This document shows positions 1 through 5,634 of a stretch of DNA of 6,709 nt, piece after piece. The stretch covers positions 1 to 6,709 of the forward strand of contig CANPWF010000097.1 of assembly GCA_947581885.1 (NCBI GenBank). The letters run 5' to 3'. A program made the translations under genes and the position numbers. The stretch's first letter is position 1; the number at the start of each line of letters is the position of its first letter. The notes under the pieces are model-generated. The model saw only the letters and a program-made list of their open reading frames with translations. It ran no database searches and had not been told where the DNA came from. Source of the stretch: an uncultured Clostridia bacterium (lineage in GTDB: Bacteria; Bacillota; Clostridia; Christensenellales; Borkfalkiaceae).

Positions 1-78
1 CCCCGTTGGGGGAGCCGGCACGCCGCCCTTGGCATGACTGAGGGGGTGTGAGTGTACGGACTGTTATAAATCACGTCA
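1..78. repeat. Palindromic repeat module A, left copy (truncated by window edge)
   Basis: This stretch matches 6508-6584 in the same orientation, with only scattered substitutions and one or two small indels. It contains half of a CCCCC-GTT-GGGGG hairpin (the left arm is cut by the window start). A second short hairpin follows, with GCC / GGC arms and loop GCCCTT near 22-33, then the conserved strings TGACTGAGGGGGTGTGAG and TCACGTCA. It is non-coding and looks like an interspersed intergenic repeat. No transposase is visible, so REP-like or MITE-like is an inference. Confidence 0.8.
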
Positions 79-205
79 TTCCGAGCCGTTGCCGCCCTTG
101 GCAACGAGTCGAGGAATCACCTCAGACTTATGTTCTTAAAACTGCGGTGACCCGTTCGACTCGAAGGCTCGTCAAGGGCGGACGACCCTTCGGCTCAGGG
201 TGACG
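74..205 (-). repeat. Composite palindromic repeat module B, left copy, inverted relative to the right copy
   Basis: This is a 132-bp element bounded by CGTCA (74-78) and TGACG (201-205), so its ends are inverted repeats. It contains two hairpins. One has GTTGCC 88-93 / GGCAAC 100-105 around loop GCCCTT, inside an imperfect ATTCC / GGAAT outer stem (78-117). The other has 12-nt arms 162-173 / 181-192 with one mismatch and loop AAGGGCG. Positions 112-205, reverse-complemented, align without gaps to 6580-6673 with four differences by eye. There is no ORF, and it is probably a non-autonomous interspersed repeat. Confidence 0.8.
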
Positions 206-228
206 TATTGATACGGTTCCGTTCTTTC

Positions 229-273
229 CGTCCCACGTTCATGTTTCGACGATGCTCAACATGACGTGGGACG
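229..273. repeat. Long imperfect hairpin upstream of ftsY
   Basis: The arm at 229-245 (CGTCCCACGTTCATGTT) pairs with 258-273 (AACATGACGTGGGACG), with one bulged T and a 12-nt loop at 246-257. No T-run follows, so it is not an intrinsic terminator for either strand. It is probably another short palindromic repeat family next to modules A and B, though only one copy is present in this window. A structured 5' region for ftsY is an alternative. Confidence 0.65.
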
Positions 274-391
274 CATGGCGCACCTCATCCTACCCGACCG
301 TAGGGCGCACGAGCCGCAGGCGAAGTAACGGAGCGAAGCGGAGTTGAAGGACGGACGTGCGCAACAAGCATAACCGCACAAGGAAACCAAC
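274..391 (+). other. ftsY leader region, no confident promoter
   Basis: No gene is visible here. A small CCTAC (289-293) / GTAGG (300-304) hairpin is present, then sequence with a repetitive GGAGCGAAGCGGAG flavour. A TTGAAG at 344-349 could be a -35, but the best -10 candidates (CATAAC at 369-374) are poor and badly spaced. The ftsY ribosome binding site AAGGA lies about 7 nt before the start codon. ftsY may be transcribed from further upstream, through the repeats. Confidence 0.4.
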
Positions 392-1288
392 ATGGGACTT
401 TTCGGCAAAATCAGAGACGCACTCAAAAAGACGAGAGACAACGTTGCGACCAAACTCCGCCGTCTCTTTCTCAAAAACAAGCTCGGCAACGAGTTCTACG
501 ATGAGCTCGAGGAGATTTTGATCTCCGCGGATGTCTCCGTCCGCACCGCCGAGGAGGTCGTCGACGAGGTCAAAGAGGAGGCGATCGGCGGCAAGATCAA
601 AGACGAGCAGTTCGTCACCGATCTCCTCAAAGACATCCTCGAAGATATTTTGGACGAAGCCCCCGTGCCCGAATTTCAATACCCCTGCGTCATCATGTTC
701 GTCGGCGTGAACGGGGTCGGAAAGACGACGACGATCGGGAAAGTTGCCAATTACTTCGTCAAACAGAAGAAGAGCGTCACCGTGGCGGCGGCGGATACTT
801 TCCGCGCGGCGGCGACTTCCCAGCTCGAAGTCTGGGCGGAACGCGCGAAGGTGCGTATCGTCAAGCACGAAGAGGGGAGCGACCCCTCTGCCGTCGTATT
901 TGACGCGGTCTCTTCCGCCAAAGCGAGAAATACCGACGTGCTCCTCATCGATACGGCGGGGCGGCTCCATGTAAAAGAGAACCTCATGAACGAGCTCAAA
1001 AAGATGGACCGCGTCGTCGAACGGGAATTCCCCGAGGCGCATTTCTACAAATTTTTGGTGCTCGACGCGACCACGGGGCAGAACGCCTACTCGCAGGCGA
1101 AAGTCTTTCGGGAAGCGGTGGACGCGGACGGGATCGTGCTCACCAAGCTCGACGGCACCGCGAAGGGCGGGTTTGTGTTCTCGCTGTGCGGCGAACTCAA
1201 AGTGCCCGTCGTCTTTGCGGGCGTGGGGGAGAAGATCGATGACCTCGAACTTTTCGATGCCGAACAATTCGTGGAAGGGTTCTTCTGA
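392..1288 (+). CDS. ftsY: Signal recognition particle receptor FtsY
   Basis: FtsY is the SRP receptor GTPase. At the cytoplasmic membrane it binds the Ffh-SRP-ribosome complex and hands nascent membrane proteins to the SecYEG translocon. The 298-residue product has a helical N domain (about 1-90) and a complete SRP-type G domain: G1 GVNGVGKTTT at 105-114, DTFRAAA at 135-141, G3 DTAGR at 187-191, G4 TKLD at 251-254 followed by GTAKGG, and the closing GVGEKIDDL at 277-285. There is no acidic A domain, as in compact Gram-positive FtsY, and the amphipathic basic N-terminus (GLFGKIRDALKKTRDNVATKLRR) suits membrane binding. The start is supported by AAGGA about 7 nt upstream and by the family-typical MGLF opening. 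It is followed by its own terminator, so it seems separately transcribed from ylxM-ffh. The gene is intact and full length. Confidence 0.97.
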   Translation: MGLFGKIRDALKKTRDNVATKLRRLFLKNKLGNEFYDELEEILISADVSVRTAEEVVDEVKEEAIGGKIKDEQFVTDLLKDILEDILDEAPVPEFQYPCVIMFVGVNGVGKTTTIGKVANYFVKQKKSVTVAAADTFRAAATSQLEVWAERAKVRIVKHEEGSDPSAVVFDAVSSAKARNTDVLLIDTAGRLHVKENLMNELKKMDRVVEREFPEAHFYKFLVLDATTGQNAYSQAKVFREAVDADGIVLTKLDGTAKGGFVFSLCGELKVPVVFAGVGEKIDDLELFDAEQFVEGFF

Positions 1289-1329
1289 TTTCGGAATTTT
1301 TCCATAAATTTTCTTTCCATAAAAAATTT

Positions 1330-1371
1330 CCGCCTGTCAAGGAAAAATGCTTGACGGGCGGATTTTTGTTT
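1330..1371 (+). terminator. Intrinsic terminator of ftsY
   Basis: CCGCCTGTCAAG (1330-1341) pairs with CTTGACGGGCGG (1350-1361) over 12 positions with one T-G wobble and an 8-nt loop. ATTTTTGTTT follows. It lies 41 bp after the ftsY stop. The 3' arm overlaps the -35 element of the next promoter. Confidence 0.9.
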
Positions 1372-1379
1372 GGTATAAT
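1351..1379 (+). promoter_or_regulatory. Sigma-A promoter for ylxM-ffh-rpsP-khpA
   Basis: The -35 TTGACG (1351-1356) and -10 TATAAT (1374-1379) are separated by 17 bp, and TGG before the -10 gives an extended -10 (TGnTATAAT). The expected start point is near 1386, leaving a leader of only about 14 nt that contains the ribosome binding site AAGGAG (1388-1393), 6 nt before the ylxM start. The -35 lies in the ftsY terminator hairpin. This predicts strong housekeeping expression. Confidence 0.9.
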
Positions 1380-1399
1380 GGCGATACAAGGAGCGCGGG

Positions 1400-1774
1400 A
1401 TGAAGGATCTTATCTATCTTCAACTTTGGGACGCCTACGGCGCGCTCCTCACCGAAACGCAGCGGGAGATCTGCGAGAAGTACTATCTCTACGATCTCTC
1501 CCTCTCGGAGATCGCCGAGGAGAAGGGTATTTCCAAGCAAGCCGTCTCCGACGCGTTAAAGACGAGCAGGGAACTCCTCGATTCCTATGAGGAGAAGCTG
1601 CACTTCAACGCGCAAAATCAGGCGTATTCGCTCGAAGTTTCCTTCATGATGACGGACGTAACGCGTGCGCTCGAAGCATTCAAAGAGGCGCACCCCGAAT
1701 ATGCGCGGGAAATGGACGGGATCATCGCGAAAGTTACCGTCGGCGAGACGGTGGACGACGGAAAGGAGGCATAA
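1400..1774 (+). CDS. ylxM: YlxM-family SRP-associated DNA-binding-like protein
   Basis: YlxM is a small helix-turn-helix protein encoded directly before ffh in Firmicutes. In streptococci it is reported to associate with SRP components and influence Ffh/FtsY GTPase activity. The 124-residue product has a sigma-region-4-like HTH at about 18-58, with core LSLSEIAEEKGISKQAVSDA (33-52), followed by a helical, charged C-terminal part (about 60-105) and a short acidic tail. The start has AAGGAG at ideal spacing and lies just downstream of a strong promoter. The stop codon directly abuts the ffh ATG, and the ffh Shine-Dalgarno AGGAGG lies inside the ylxM 3' end, so the two genes are translationally coupled. 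The fold suggests nucleic acid binding, but the exact role is not settled. Confidence 0.93.
   Translation: MKDLIYLQLWDAYGALLTETQREICEKYYLYDLSLSEIAEEKGISKQAVSDALKTSRELLDSYEEKLHFNAQNQAYSLEVSFMMTDVTRALEAFKEAHPEYAREMDGIIAKVTVGETVDDGKEA
1764..1769 (+). promoter_or_regulatory. ffh ribosome binding site inside ylxM
   Basis: AGGAGG lies within the last codons of ylxM, 5 nt before the ffh ATG at 1775. The ylxM TAA (1772-1774) touches that ATG. Ribosomes finishing ylxM are therefore placed to start ffh, linking production of the two partners. Confidence 0.85.
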
Positions 1775-3088
1775 ATGGCTCTGTTTGCATCTCTATCGGA
1801 GCGGCTCAACCATATTTTCTCCAAACTCACCAAGCGCGGGAAGCTCACCGAGCTCGAGATCCGTCAGGCGATGCGCGAGGTCCGCATTGCCCTCTTGGAG
1901 GCGGACGTGAACTTGAAGGTCGCCAAGGATTTCATCGCCGATGTCTCCGAAAAGGCGGTGGGGCAGAAGGTGATGGAGAGCCTGAATCCCGCCCAGCAGG
2001 TCATCAAGATCGTCAACGACGAGCTCATTGCCCTGATGGGGTCGGGAAACGCCAAGCTCGAAGTTTCTCCGAAACCCCCGACGGTCATTCTGATGTGCGG
2101 GTTGCAGGGCGCGGGCAAGACGACGATGTGCGCGAAACTCGCCGTTCAGCTCAAAAAACAGGGCAAAAAACCCTTGCTCGTTGCATGCGACGTGTACCGC
2201 CCCGCGGCGATCGAACAGCTCAAAGTGGTGGGCGCGAAGGCGGGCGCGGAAGTGTTCGAAAAGGGCACGCAGGCACCCCCGAAAACGGCGAAACAGGCGG
2301 TGGAATACGCCCTCAAAATGGGGTACGATACCGTCGTCATCGATACGGCGGGGCGGCTCCATATCGACGAAAAGCTCATGCAGGAGCTCGAAGAGATCGA
2401 GAAGGCCGTCTCCGTCACCGAAGTTCTTCTCACCGTCGACGCGATGACGGGGCAAGACGCGGTCAACGTCGCCGAGACCTTCAACGCAAGGCTCAACGTG
2501 ACGGGGGTCATCCTCACCAAACTCGACGGCGATACCCGCGGCGGCGCGTGCCTCTCCATCAAGGCGGTGACGGGCAAGCCCATCAAATTCGTCGGCGTGG
2601 GGGAGAAGATCGGCGACCTCGAACCCTTCTATCCCGACCGCATGGCTTCGAGGATCTTGGGAATGGGGGACGTTTTGTCCCTCATCGAGAAGGCGCAGGA
2701 GGCGATCACCGAGAAGGAAGCCAAGGAAATGGAACGCAAGATGCGCGAAAATTCCTTCACCCTCTCCGATTATCTCACGCAGTTCGAGGCGTTGAAGAGG
2801 ATGGGCGGCGCGGGGGCCCTCATGAGCATGCTCCCTAATGCGGGGAAATTAAAATTGAAAGAGGGGGATGTCGACGAGAAGCGCATCGAGCGGATGAAGT
2901 CCATCATCCTCTCCATGACCCCTTCGGAGAGGGACAATCCGCAGATCATCAACTCCTCGCGCAAACGCCGCATCGCGCTCGGCTCGGGCACGACGGTGCA
3001 GGAGATCAACCAACTCTTAAAGCAGTACGAGCAGACAAAACAGCTCATGAAGCAAATGAAGGGCGGAAAGCGAAGGTTGCCCTTTTAG
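1775..3088 (+). CDS. ffh: Signal recognition particle protein Ffh (SRP54)
   Basis: Ffh binds SRP RNA and signal peptides of nascent chains, then docks with FtsY to deliver ribosomes to the membrane. The 437-residue protein has the full NG-M architecture. The N domain (about 1-90) includes the ALLEADVN motif (39-46). The G domain has G1 GLQGAGKTTM at 109-118, DVYRPAA at 139-145, G3 DTAGR at 190-194, G4 TKLD at 248-251 with GDTRGG, and GVGEKIGDLEPF at 274-285. The M domain (about 327-437) has a methionine-bearing finger loop near 343-354 and the RNA-binding helix-turn-helix SSRKRRIALGSGTTVQEINQ (394-413). It ends in the basic GGKRRLPF tail common in the family. The length matches bacterial Ffh. 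It is the second gene of the ylxM operon. No SRP RNA gene is seen in the window. Confidence 0.98.
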   Translation: MALFASLSERLNHIFSKLTKRGKLTELEIRQAMREVRIALLEADVNLKVAKDFIADVSEKAVGQKVMESLNPAQQVIKIVNDELIALMGSGNAKLEVSPKPPTVILMCGLQGAGKTTMCAKLAVQLKKQGKKPLLVACDVYRPAAIEQLKVVGAKAGAEVFEKGTQAPPKTAKQAVEYALKMGYDTVVIDTAGRLHIDEKLMQELEEIEKAVSVTEVLLTVDAMTGQDAVNVAETFNARLNVTGVILTKLDGDTRGGACLSIKAVTGKPIKFVGVGEKIGDLEPFYPDRMASRILGMGDVLSLIEKAQEAITEKEAKEMERKMRENSFTLSDYLTQFEALKRMGGAGALMSMLPNAGKLKLKEGDVDEKRIERMKSIILSMTPSERDNPQIINSSRKRRIALGSGTTVQEINQLLKQYEQTKQLMKQMKGGKRRLPF

Positions 3089-3136
3089 AAAGAACAAATC
3101 ACTTCAACAAAAAATCAAAATTCGGAGGATACAACA

Positions 3137-3430
3137 ATGGTAAAAATGAGATTGGTGAGAATGGGCGACAAAAAATCTCCCGTCTACCGGATCGTGGTCG
3201 TGGACGCACGCAAGGCGGCTACGGGCGAGTACATCGAGAAGATCGGGTTCTACGATCCCAAGTCGAACCCCGTCACTCTCACCGTCGATGTCGAAAAGGC
3301 GAAAGAATGGCTCTCGAAGGGCGTTCAACCCACCGAGACGGTGAAGAGCCTTCTCGTCCGTGCGGGCGCACTCGAAAAGAGCGAAAAGCTCTCTCCCGCC
3401 AAGACCAAGGGCAAGAAGAGCAAGAAGTAA
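3137..3430 (+). CDS. rpsP: Small ribosomal subunit protein bS16
   Basis: bS16 binds 16S rRNA and helps assemble the 5' domain of the 30S subunit. The 97-residue product begins MVKMRLVRMGDKKSPVYRIV and carries the family signature IEKIGFYDP (33-41) with the following WL-x-KGVQPT-TV segment (58-69). About 15 residues at the C-terminus are lysine-rich (KTKGKKSKK), a variable extension likely to contact rRNA. GGAGG (3124-3128) lies 8 nt before the start. The 48-bp gap after ffh contains no terminator or promoter that I can see, so it is cotranscribed with ffh. Confidence 0.98.
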   Translation: MVKMRLVRMGDKKSPVYRIVVVDARKAATGEYIEKIGFYDPKSNPVTLTVDVEKAKEWLSKGVQPTETVKSLLVRAGALEKSEKLSPAKTKGKKSKK

Positions 3431-3439
3431 GGAGAAGGT

Positions 3440-3682
3440 ATGTTAGAGCTCATCAAGTATATCGTCGGGCAGTTCGCCGAGGATAAGGAACACGTCGAAT
3501 ATAGGGTCGAGGAGACGGAAGAGAGCATCAACGTCACCGTCCTTCTCGACGGCTCGGATATGGGCAAGGTCATCGGGAAGCAGGGCAAGATCGCCAAGGC
3601 GATGCGCACCCTCGTCCGCGCCGCCACCCCGCGCGATTCGAAGAGGTACAACGTCGAGATCAAAGAGCGCGAGGCGGAGTAA
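3440..3682 (+). CDS. khpA: KH-domain RNA-binding protein KhpA (YlqC family)
   Basis: KhpA is a small cytoplasmic RNA-binding protein made almost entirely of one type II KH domain. In streptococci and other Firmicutes it pairs with KhpB (Jag/EloR) and affects cell division and elongation through RNA targets. The 80-residue product has the diagnostic GxxG loop G46-K-Q-G49 in VIGKQGKIAKAMRTL, preceded by the beta strand INVTVLLDGSDMGK and followed by a final KRYNVEI strand. The start lies 9 nt after the rpsP stop, with AAGGAG overlapping that stop. It is the last gene of the operon before a strong terminator. Confidence 0.95.
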   Translation: MLELIKYIVGQFAEDKEHVEYRVEETEESINVTVLLDGSDMGKVIGKQGKIAKAMRTLVRAATPRDSKRYNVEIKEREAE

Positions 3683-3709
3683 ATTTTCCGACCCCATGTA
3701 GGCATTTTT

Positions 3710-3741
3710 GCCCCGAGGCTTCGGCATCGGGGCTATTTTTA
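3710..3741 (+). terminator. Intrinsic terminator with UUCG tetraloop closing the ffh operon
   Basis: GCCCCGAGGC (3710-3719) pairs with GCATCGGGGC (3724-3733), with one G-A mismatch, and is capped by a c(UUCG)g tetraloop, an especially stable loop. TATTTTTA follows. On the opposite strand A residues rather than T residues follow the hairpin, so it acts for the + strand only. The T-tract overlaps the stop codon of the convergent flippase gene. Confidence 0.92.
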
Positions 3742-5256
3742 TGCCCTGACGGGATTCCGTTTTTTTCCTTTCGGGAGGAACTTTCGGAAGAAGGCGGGGA
3801 AGTCGAACAGCTTGAAGAGGGCGAGAAGGATCCCTTCGAGCGAGAACACAAGCAACACGGAGAGGAAGAGAGAGGGGAAGAACCCGAGCACCCGCATGAG
3901 AAGTTTTCGGGAAACGACGGCGATAACGGTCACGGGGACACAGACGAGGAGAAGCTTCCCGAAATATTTCATCGAGCGGAGAGACCCCGTCTTTTTGCGG
4001 AGCAGGACGAGCGAGCACCCCGCCGTGAGGAGATGATCGACCGCCATTCCCAAAATGAGCGCGTCGCTCCCGAGTTTTCCCGAGAAAAACCAGACGCAGG
4101 CGAGCATTCCGCACGAGCCGATCAGGAAAAAGAGAAGGGTCTGCCGTTCGCAGCCGAGGGAATTGAGGATGCTCGTCGAGATCATCGTCACGCTCATCGG
4201 CAGGAGCAGGGCGGCGGCGCGGGCGATCATCTTGCCGCTCTCCGCACTCGCGAACAGGACGATGCCGAGGTCCTCTCCCAAGACGAGGAAGAAGGGGACG
4301 AGCATTCCGGAGATCAAAAGGGCGGCGTTCAATGCCTTCTCCACGAGGGCGGAAAGTTTTTCCTTCTCCTTTTTATAGAAGCACTCCGAAAGTTCGGGCA
4401 CGAGCACGAGGGCGATGGAGCCGATGAGGGAAGAGGGGATCATGAGCACGGGCATCACCATGCCGTACACCACGCCGTATTCGCTCATCGCGCGGGAGGA
4501 AGAGTAGCCCGCCGCCATCAGACGCATGGGGAAGAGCACCGAGATGAACGAACTCATCAGCGACGAGGCGGAGCGCATCGCGGTGACGGGGAGGGAAGAG
4601 CGGAGCAGCGGCAAAAATTCCCCCCTCGGCGAGCGCAGTTTTCCCCCTTTCGCAAAGAAGTACACCGCCGCGATCGAGAAGGAGCATAGGTACGATACGA
4701 GCACGGCGATCGCCGCACAGTTCACATTCGGAACGCCGAAGGGGAGAAGGACCAACAGAAGGATCCCCACGGCGATCATGACGATCTCTTCGACGAGCTC
4801 GATAAACGAATAGGCGAAAAAGCGTTTGTTCCCCCAAAAACTCCCCCGGAGGATGGCATACACCGAGGTGAACGATAGCCCTACGAGGAGGATATAGAAG
4901 AGATCCGCCGAACGGGGGTCGGAAAACACCTCGGAGAAGGGGGTGCGGAGAAGGAACAAGAGGACGGTGACGGGCACGCTCGTAAGTACCGCCAAAAGAA
5001 GCGCGGCACTCGTTGCGGCGTGCTCTCCCCTTTTGTAGCCGCGGGCGCGGTGCTTGGAGATGACGCGCGAGAGGGTGATGGGCAGCCCCGAGGAACAGAT
5101 CGTGAGAAAGACGGCGAACACGGTGAGCGCGATCTGATACACGCCCATGCCTTCGCTCCCGAGCGTGCGGGAGAGGATGATGCGGTATAAAAATCCGAGG
5201 AAATGTTCTGCCGCCGTAAATATGGTGACGACGGCGGCGGTGCGGTACAAGTTCAT
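3739..5256 (-). CDS. spoVB: SpoVB-like MOP-superfamily flippase (polysaccharide/lipid II-type exporter)
   Basis: This 505-residue protein has about 12-14 hydrophobic segments and belongs to the MATE/MOP superfamily of polysaccharide and lipid-linked oligosaccharide flippases. The N-terminal GFLYRIILSRTLGSEGMGVY (21-40), LRGSFWGNKRF (136-146), the VLVPELSECFYKKEKEK loop (284-300) and ILNSLGCERQ (363-372) fit the SpoVB branch. SpoVB-type proteins act in the membrane in cortex peptidoglycan synthesis during sporulation. The length is close to B. subtilis SpoVB. The C-terminus is short and basic (KGKKRNPVRA). The start ATG (complement of 5254-5256) has only a weak upstream AGG. The gene is convergent with khpA and divergent from the LysM gene. 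The specific SpoVB assignment, rather than another Wzx- or MurJ-like flippase, rests on motif resemblance and on the sporulation-like neighbours. Confidence 0.8.
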   Translation of the reverse strand: MNLYRTAAVVTIFTAAEHFLGFLYRIILSRTLGSEGMGVYQIALTVFAVFLTICSSGLPITLSRVISKHRARGYKRGEHAATSAALLLAVLTSVPVTVLLFLLRTPFSEVFSDPRSADLFYILLVGLSFTSVYAILRGSFWGNKRFFAYSFIELVEEIVMIAVGILLLVLLPFGVPNVNCAAIAVLVSYLCSFSIAAVYFFAKGGKLRSPRGEFLPLLRSSLPVTAMRSASSLMSSFISVLFPMRLMAAGYSSSRAMSEYGVVYGMVMPVLMIPSSLIGSIALVLVPELSECFYKKEKEKLSALVEKALNAALLISGMLVPFFLVLGEDLGIVLFASAESGKMIARAAALLLPMSVTMISTSILNSLGCERQTLLFFLIGSCGMLACVWFFSGKLGSDALILGMAVDHLLTAGCSLVLLRKKTGSLRSMKYFGKLLLVCVPVTVIAVVSRKLLMRVLGFFPSLFLSVLLVFSLEGILLALFKLFDFPAFFRKFLPKGKKRNPVRA

Positions 5257-5296
5257 ACGCCTATTTTATTCGGGGAAGGCACCCTTTTATGAGCGG

Positions 5297-5311
5297 GCGC
5301 ATAGGATGCAG
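5297..5311 (+). promoter_or_regulatory. Shared 15-mer GCGCATAGGATGCAG before the LysM gene
   Basis: This 15-mer matches 5621-5635 at 14 of 15 positions. It contains GCATAnnnT, the -10 pattern of mother-cell sigma factors SigE/SigK, and CACC at 5280-5283 could serve as a SigK-like -35. It also supplies AGGA (5303-5306), a ribosome binding site 6 nt before the ATG at 5313. If it is the promoter, transcription would begin almost at that ATG, giving a leaderless message. The promoter and ribosome-binding readings therefore compete. Confidence 0.4.
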
Positions 5312-5312
5312 A

Positions 5313-5597
5313 ATGAAACTTCAACTGCGCCGCCCCATCTGTTTTACCGTAAAACGCGGGCAGAGCTTACAGAAGATCGCCTCCGTTTTCCACGTCGCGC
5401 TCGCCCTTCTCGCAAAAGTCAACAACTTGGAAAAAGAGCCCGAAGAGGGGACGGTGCTCCTTCTCCCCGAGGCGAGAAATTGCTATCTCGTTGAGGGTGG
5501 GGAGAAAAAGAGCAAACTCTTCCGTTCTCCCGAATTGTTCTTGGAAATCAACGGGACGGACGCGTTCTTCCCCGCCATGCGGGTGTATCTTCCTTAG
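5313..5597 (+). CDS. Small LysM-domain protein, putative spore-envelope component
   Basis: LysM domains bind N-acetylglucosamine-containing glycans such as peptidoglycan. From the chosen start the protein is 94 residues. A clear LysM lies at about 11-52, with FTVKRGQSLQKIASVFHV, then LLAKVNNL and VLLLP. The remainder (58-94, from YLVEGGE through LEINGT and FFPAMRVYLP) keeps the beginning and end of a second LysM but lacks its middle, so it looks degenerate. There is no signal peptide or membrane segment. Cytoplasmic LysM proteins in spore formers are often coat proteins made in the mother cell (SafA, for example), which fits the SpoVB-like and cysteine-rich neighbours. ATG 5313 has AGGA at 6-nt spacing. 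An in-frame ATG at 5289 would add eight residues outside the domain and has a weaker AAGG site. The spore role is inference. Confidence 0.8.
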   Translation: MKLQLRRPICFTVKRGQSLQKIASVFHVALALLAKVNNLEKEPEEGTVLLLPEARNCYLVEGGEKKSKLFRSPELFLEINGTDAFFPAMRVYLP

Positions 5598-5602
5598 CGA
5601 TG

Positions 5603-5632
5603 CACACTCCGTCGGCGGCGGCGCATAGGATA
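5603..5632 (+). promoter_or_regulatory. SigK/SigE-like promoter for the cysteine-rich gene
   Basis: GCATAGGATA (5623-5632) fits the SigK -10 consensus gCATAnnnTa completely. CACAC (5603-5607) lies about 16-17 bp upstream and fits the loose mACm -35. The predicted start near 5637 leaves a leader of about 29 nt with a good Shine-Dalgarno. No sigma-A boxes are seen in this gap. The consensus is known from Bacillus, and its use here is inference. Confidence 0.55.
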
Positions 5633-5634
5633 CA

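Noticed and set aside
344..374. Possible sigma-A promoter for ftsY (TTGAAG ... CATAAC)
   Set aside because: The spacing is 19 bp and the -10 is poor, so it cannot be told from chance.
290..1267. Long - strand ORF of 325 codons opposite ftsY
   Set aside because: It mirrors ftsY across its whole length, is rich in Arg/His/Asp runs typical of antisense translation of a GC-rich gene, and has no protein motif. The + strand carries all SRP GTPase motifs.
1299..1323. Short direct repeat TTTCCATAAA before the ftsY terminator
   Set aside because: Two 10-nt AT-rich copies with no symmetry or position that suggests function. Chance similarity is likely in this AT-rich gap.
1793..2455. - strand ORF of 220 codons opposite ffh, resembling the ORF opposite ftsY
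   Set aside because: The resemblance (MEPPRRID and similar) is only the reverse complement of the shared DTAGRLH codons of the paralogues ffh and ftsY.
2095..2838. + strand ORF of 247 codons in another frame of ffh
   Set aside because: Arg/Gly-rich frame shadow with no domain. Ffh in the other frame is complete.
3443..4114. - strand ORF spanning khpA and the flippase 3' end
   Set aside because: It overlaps two well-supported genes in other frames and crosses the operon terminator. The composition is that of an antisense shadow.
4033..4689. + strand ORF of 218 codons opposite the flippase
   Set aside because: The product is an extreme His/Glu/Arg-rich sequence, as expected from antisense of hydrophobic codons. 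No ribosome binding site or family is evident.
5288..5312. Possible SigE promoter on the - strand for the SpoVB-like gene (CATAAAAG)
   Set aside because: It lacks the T at the end of CATAnnnT, and the -35 region matches the SigE consensus poorly.
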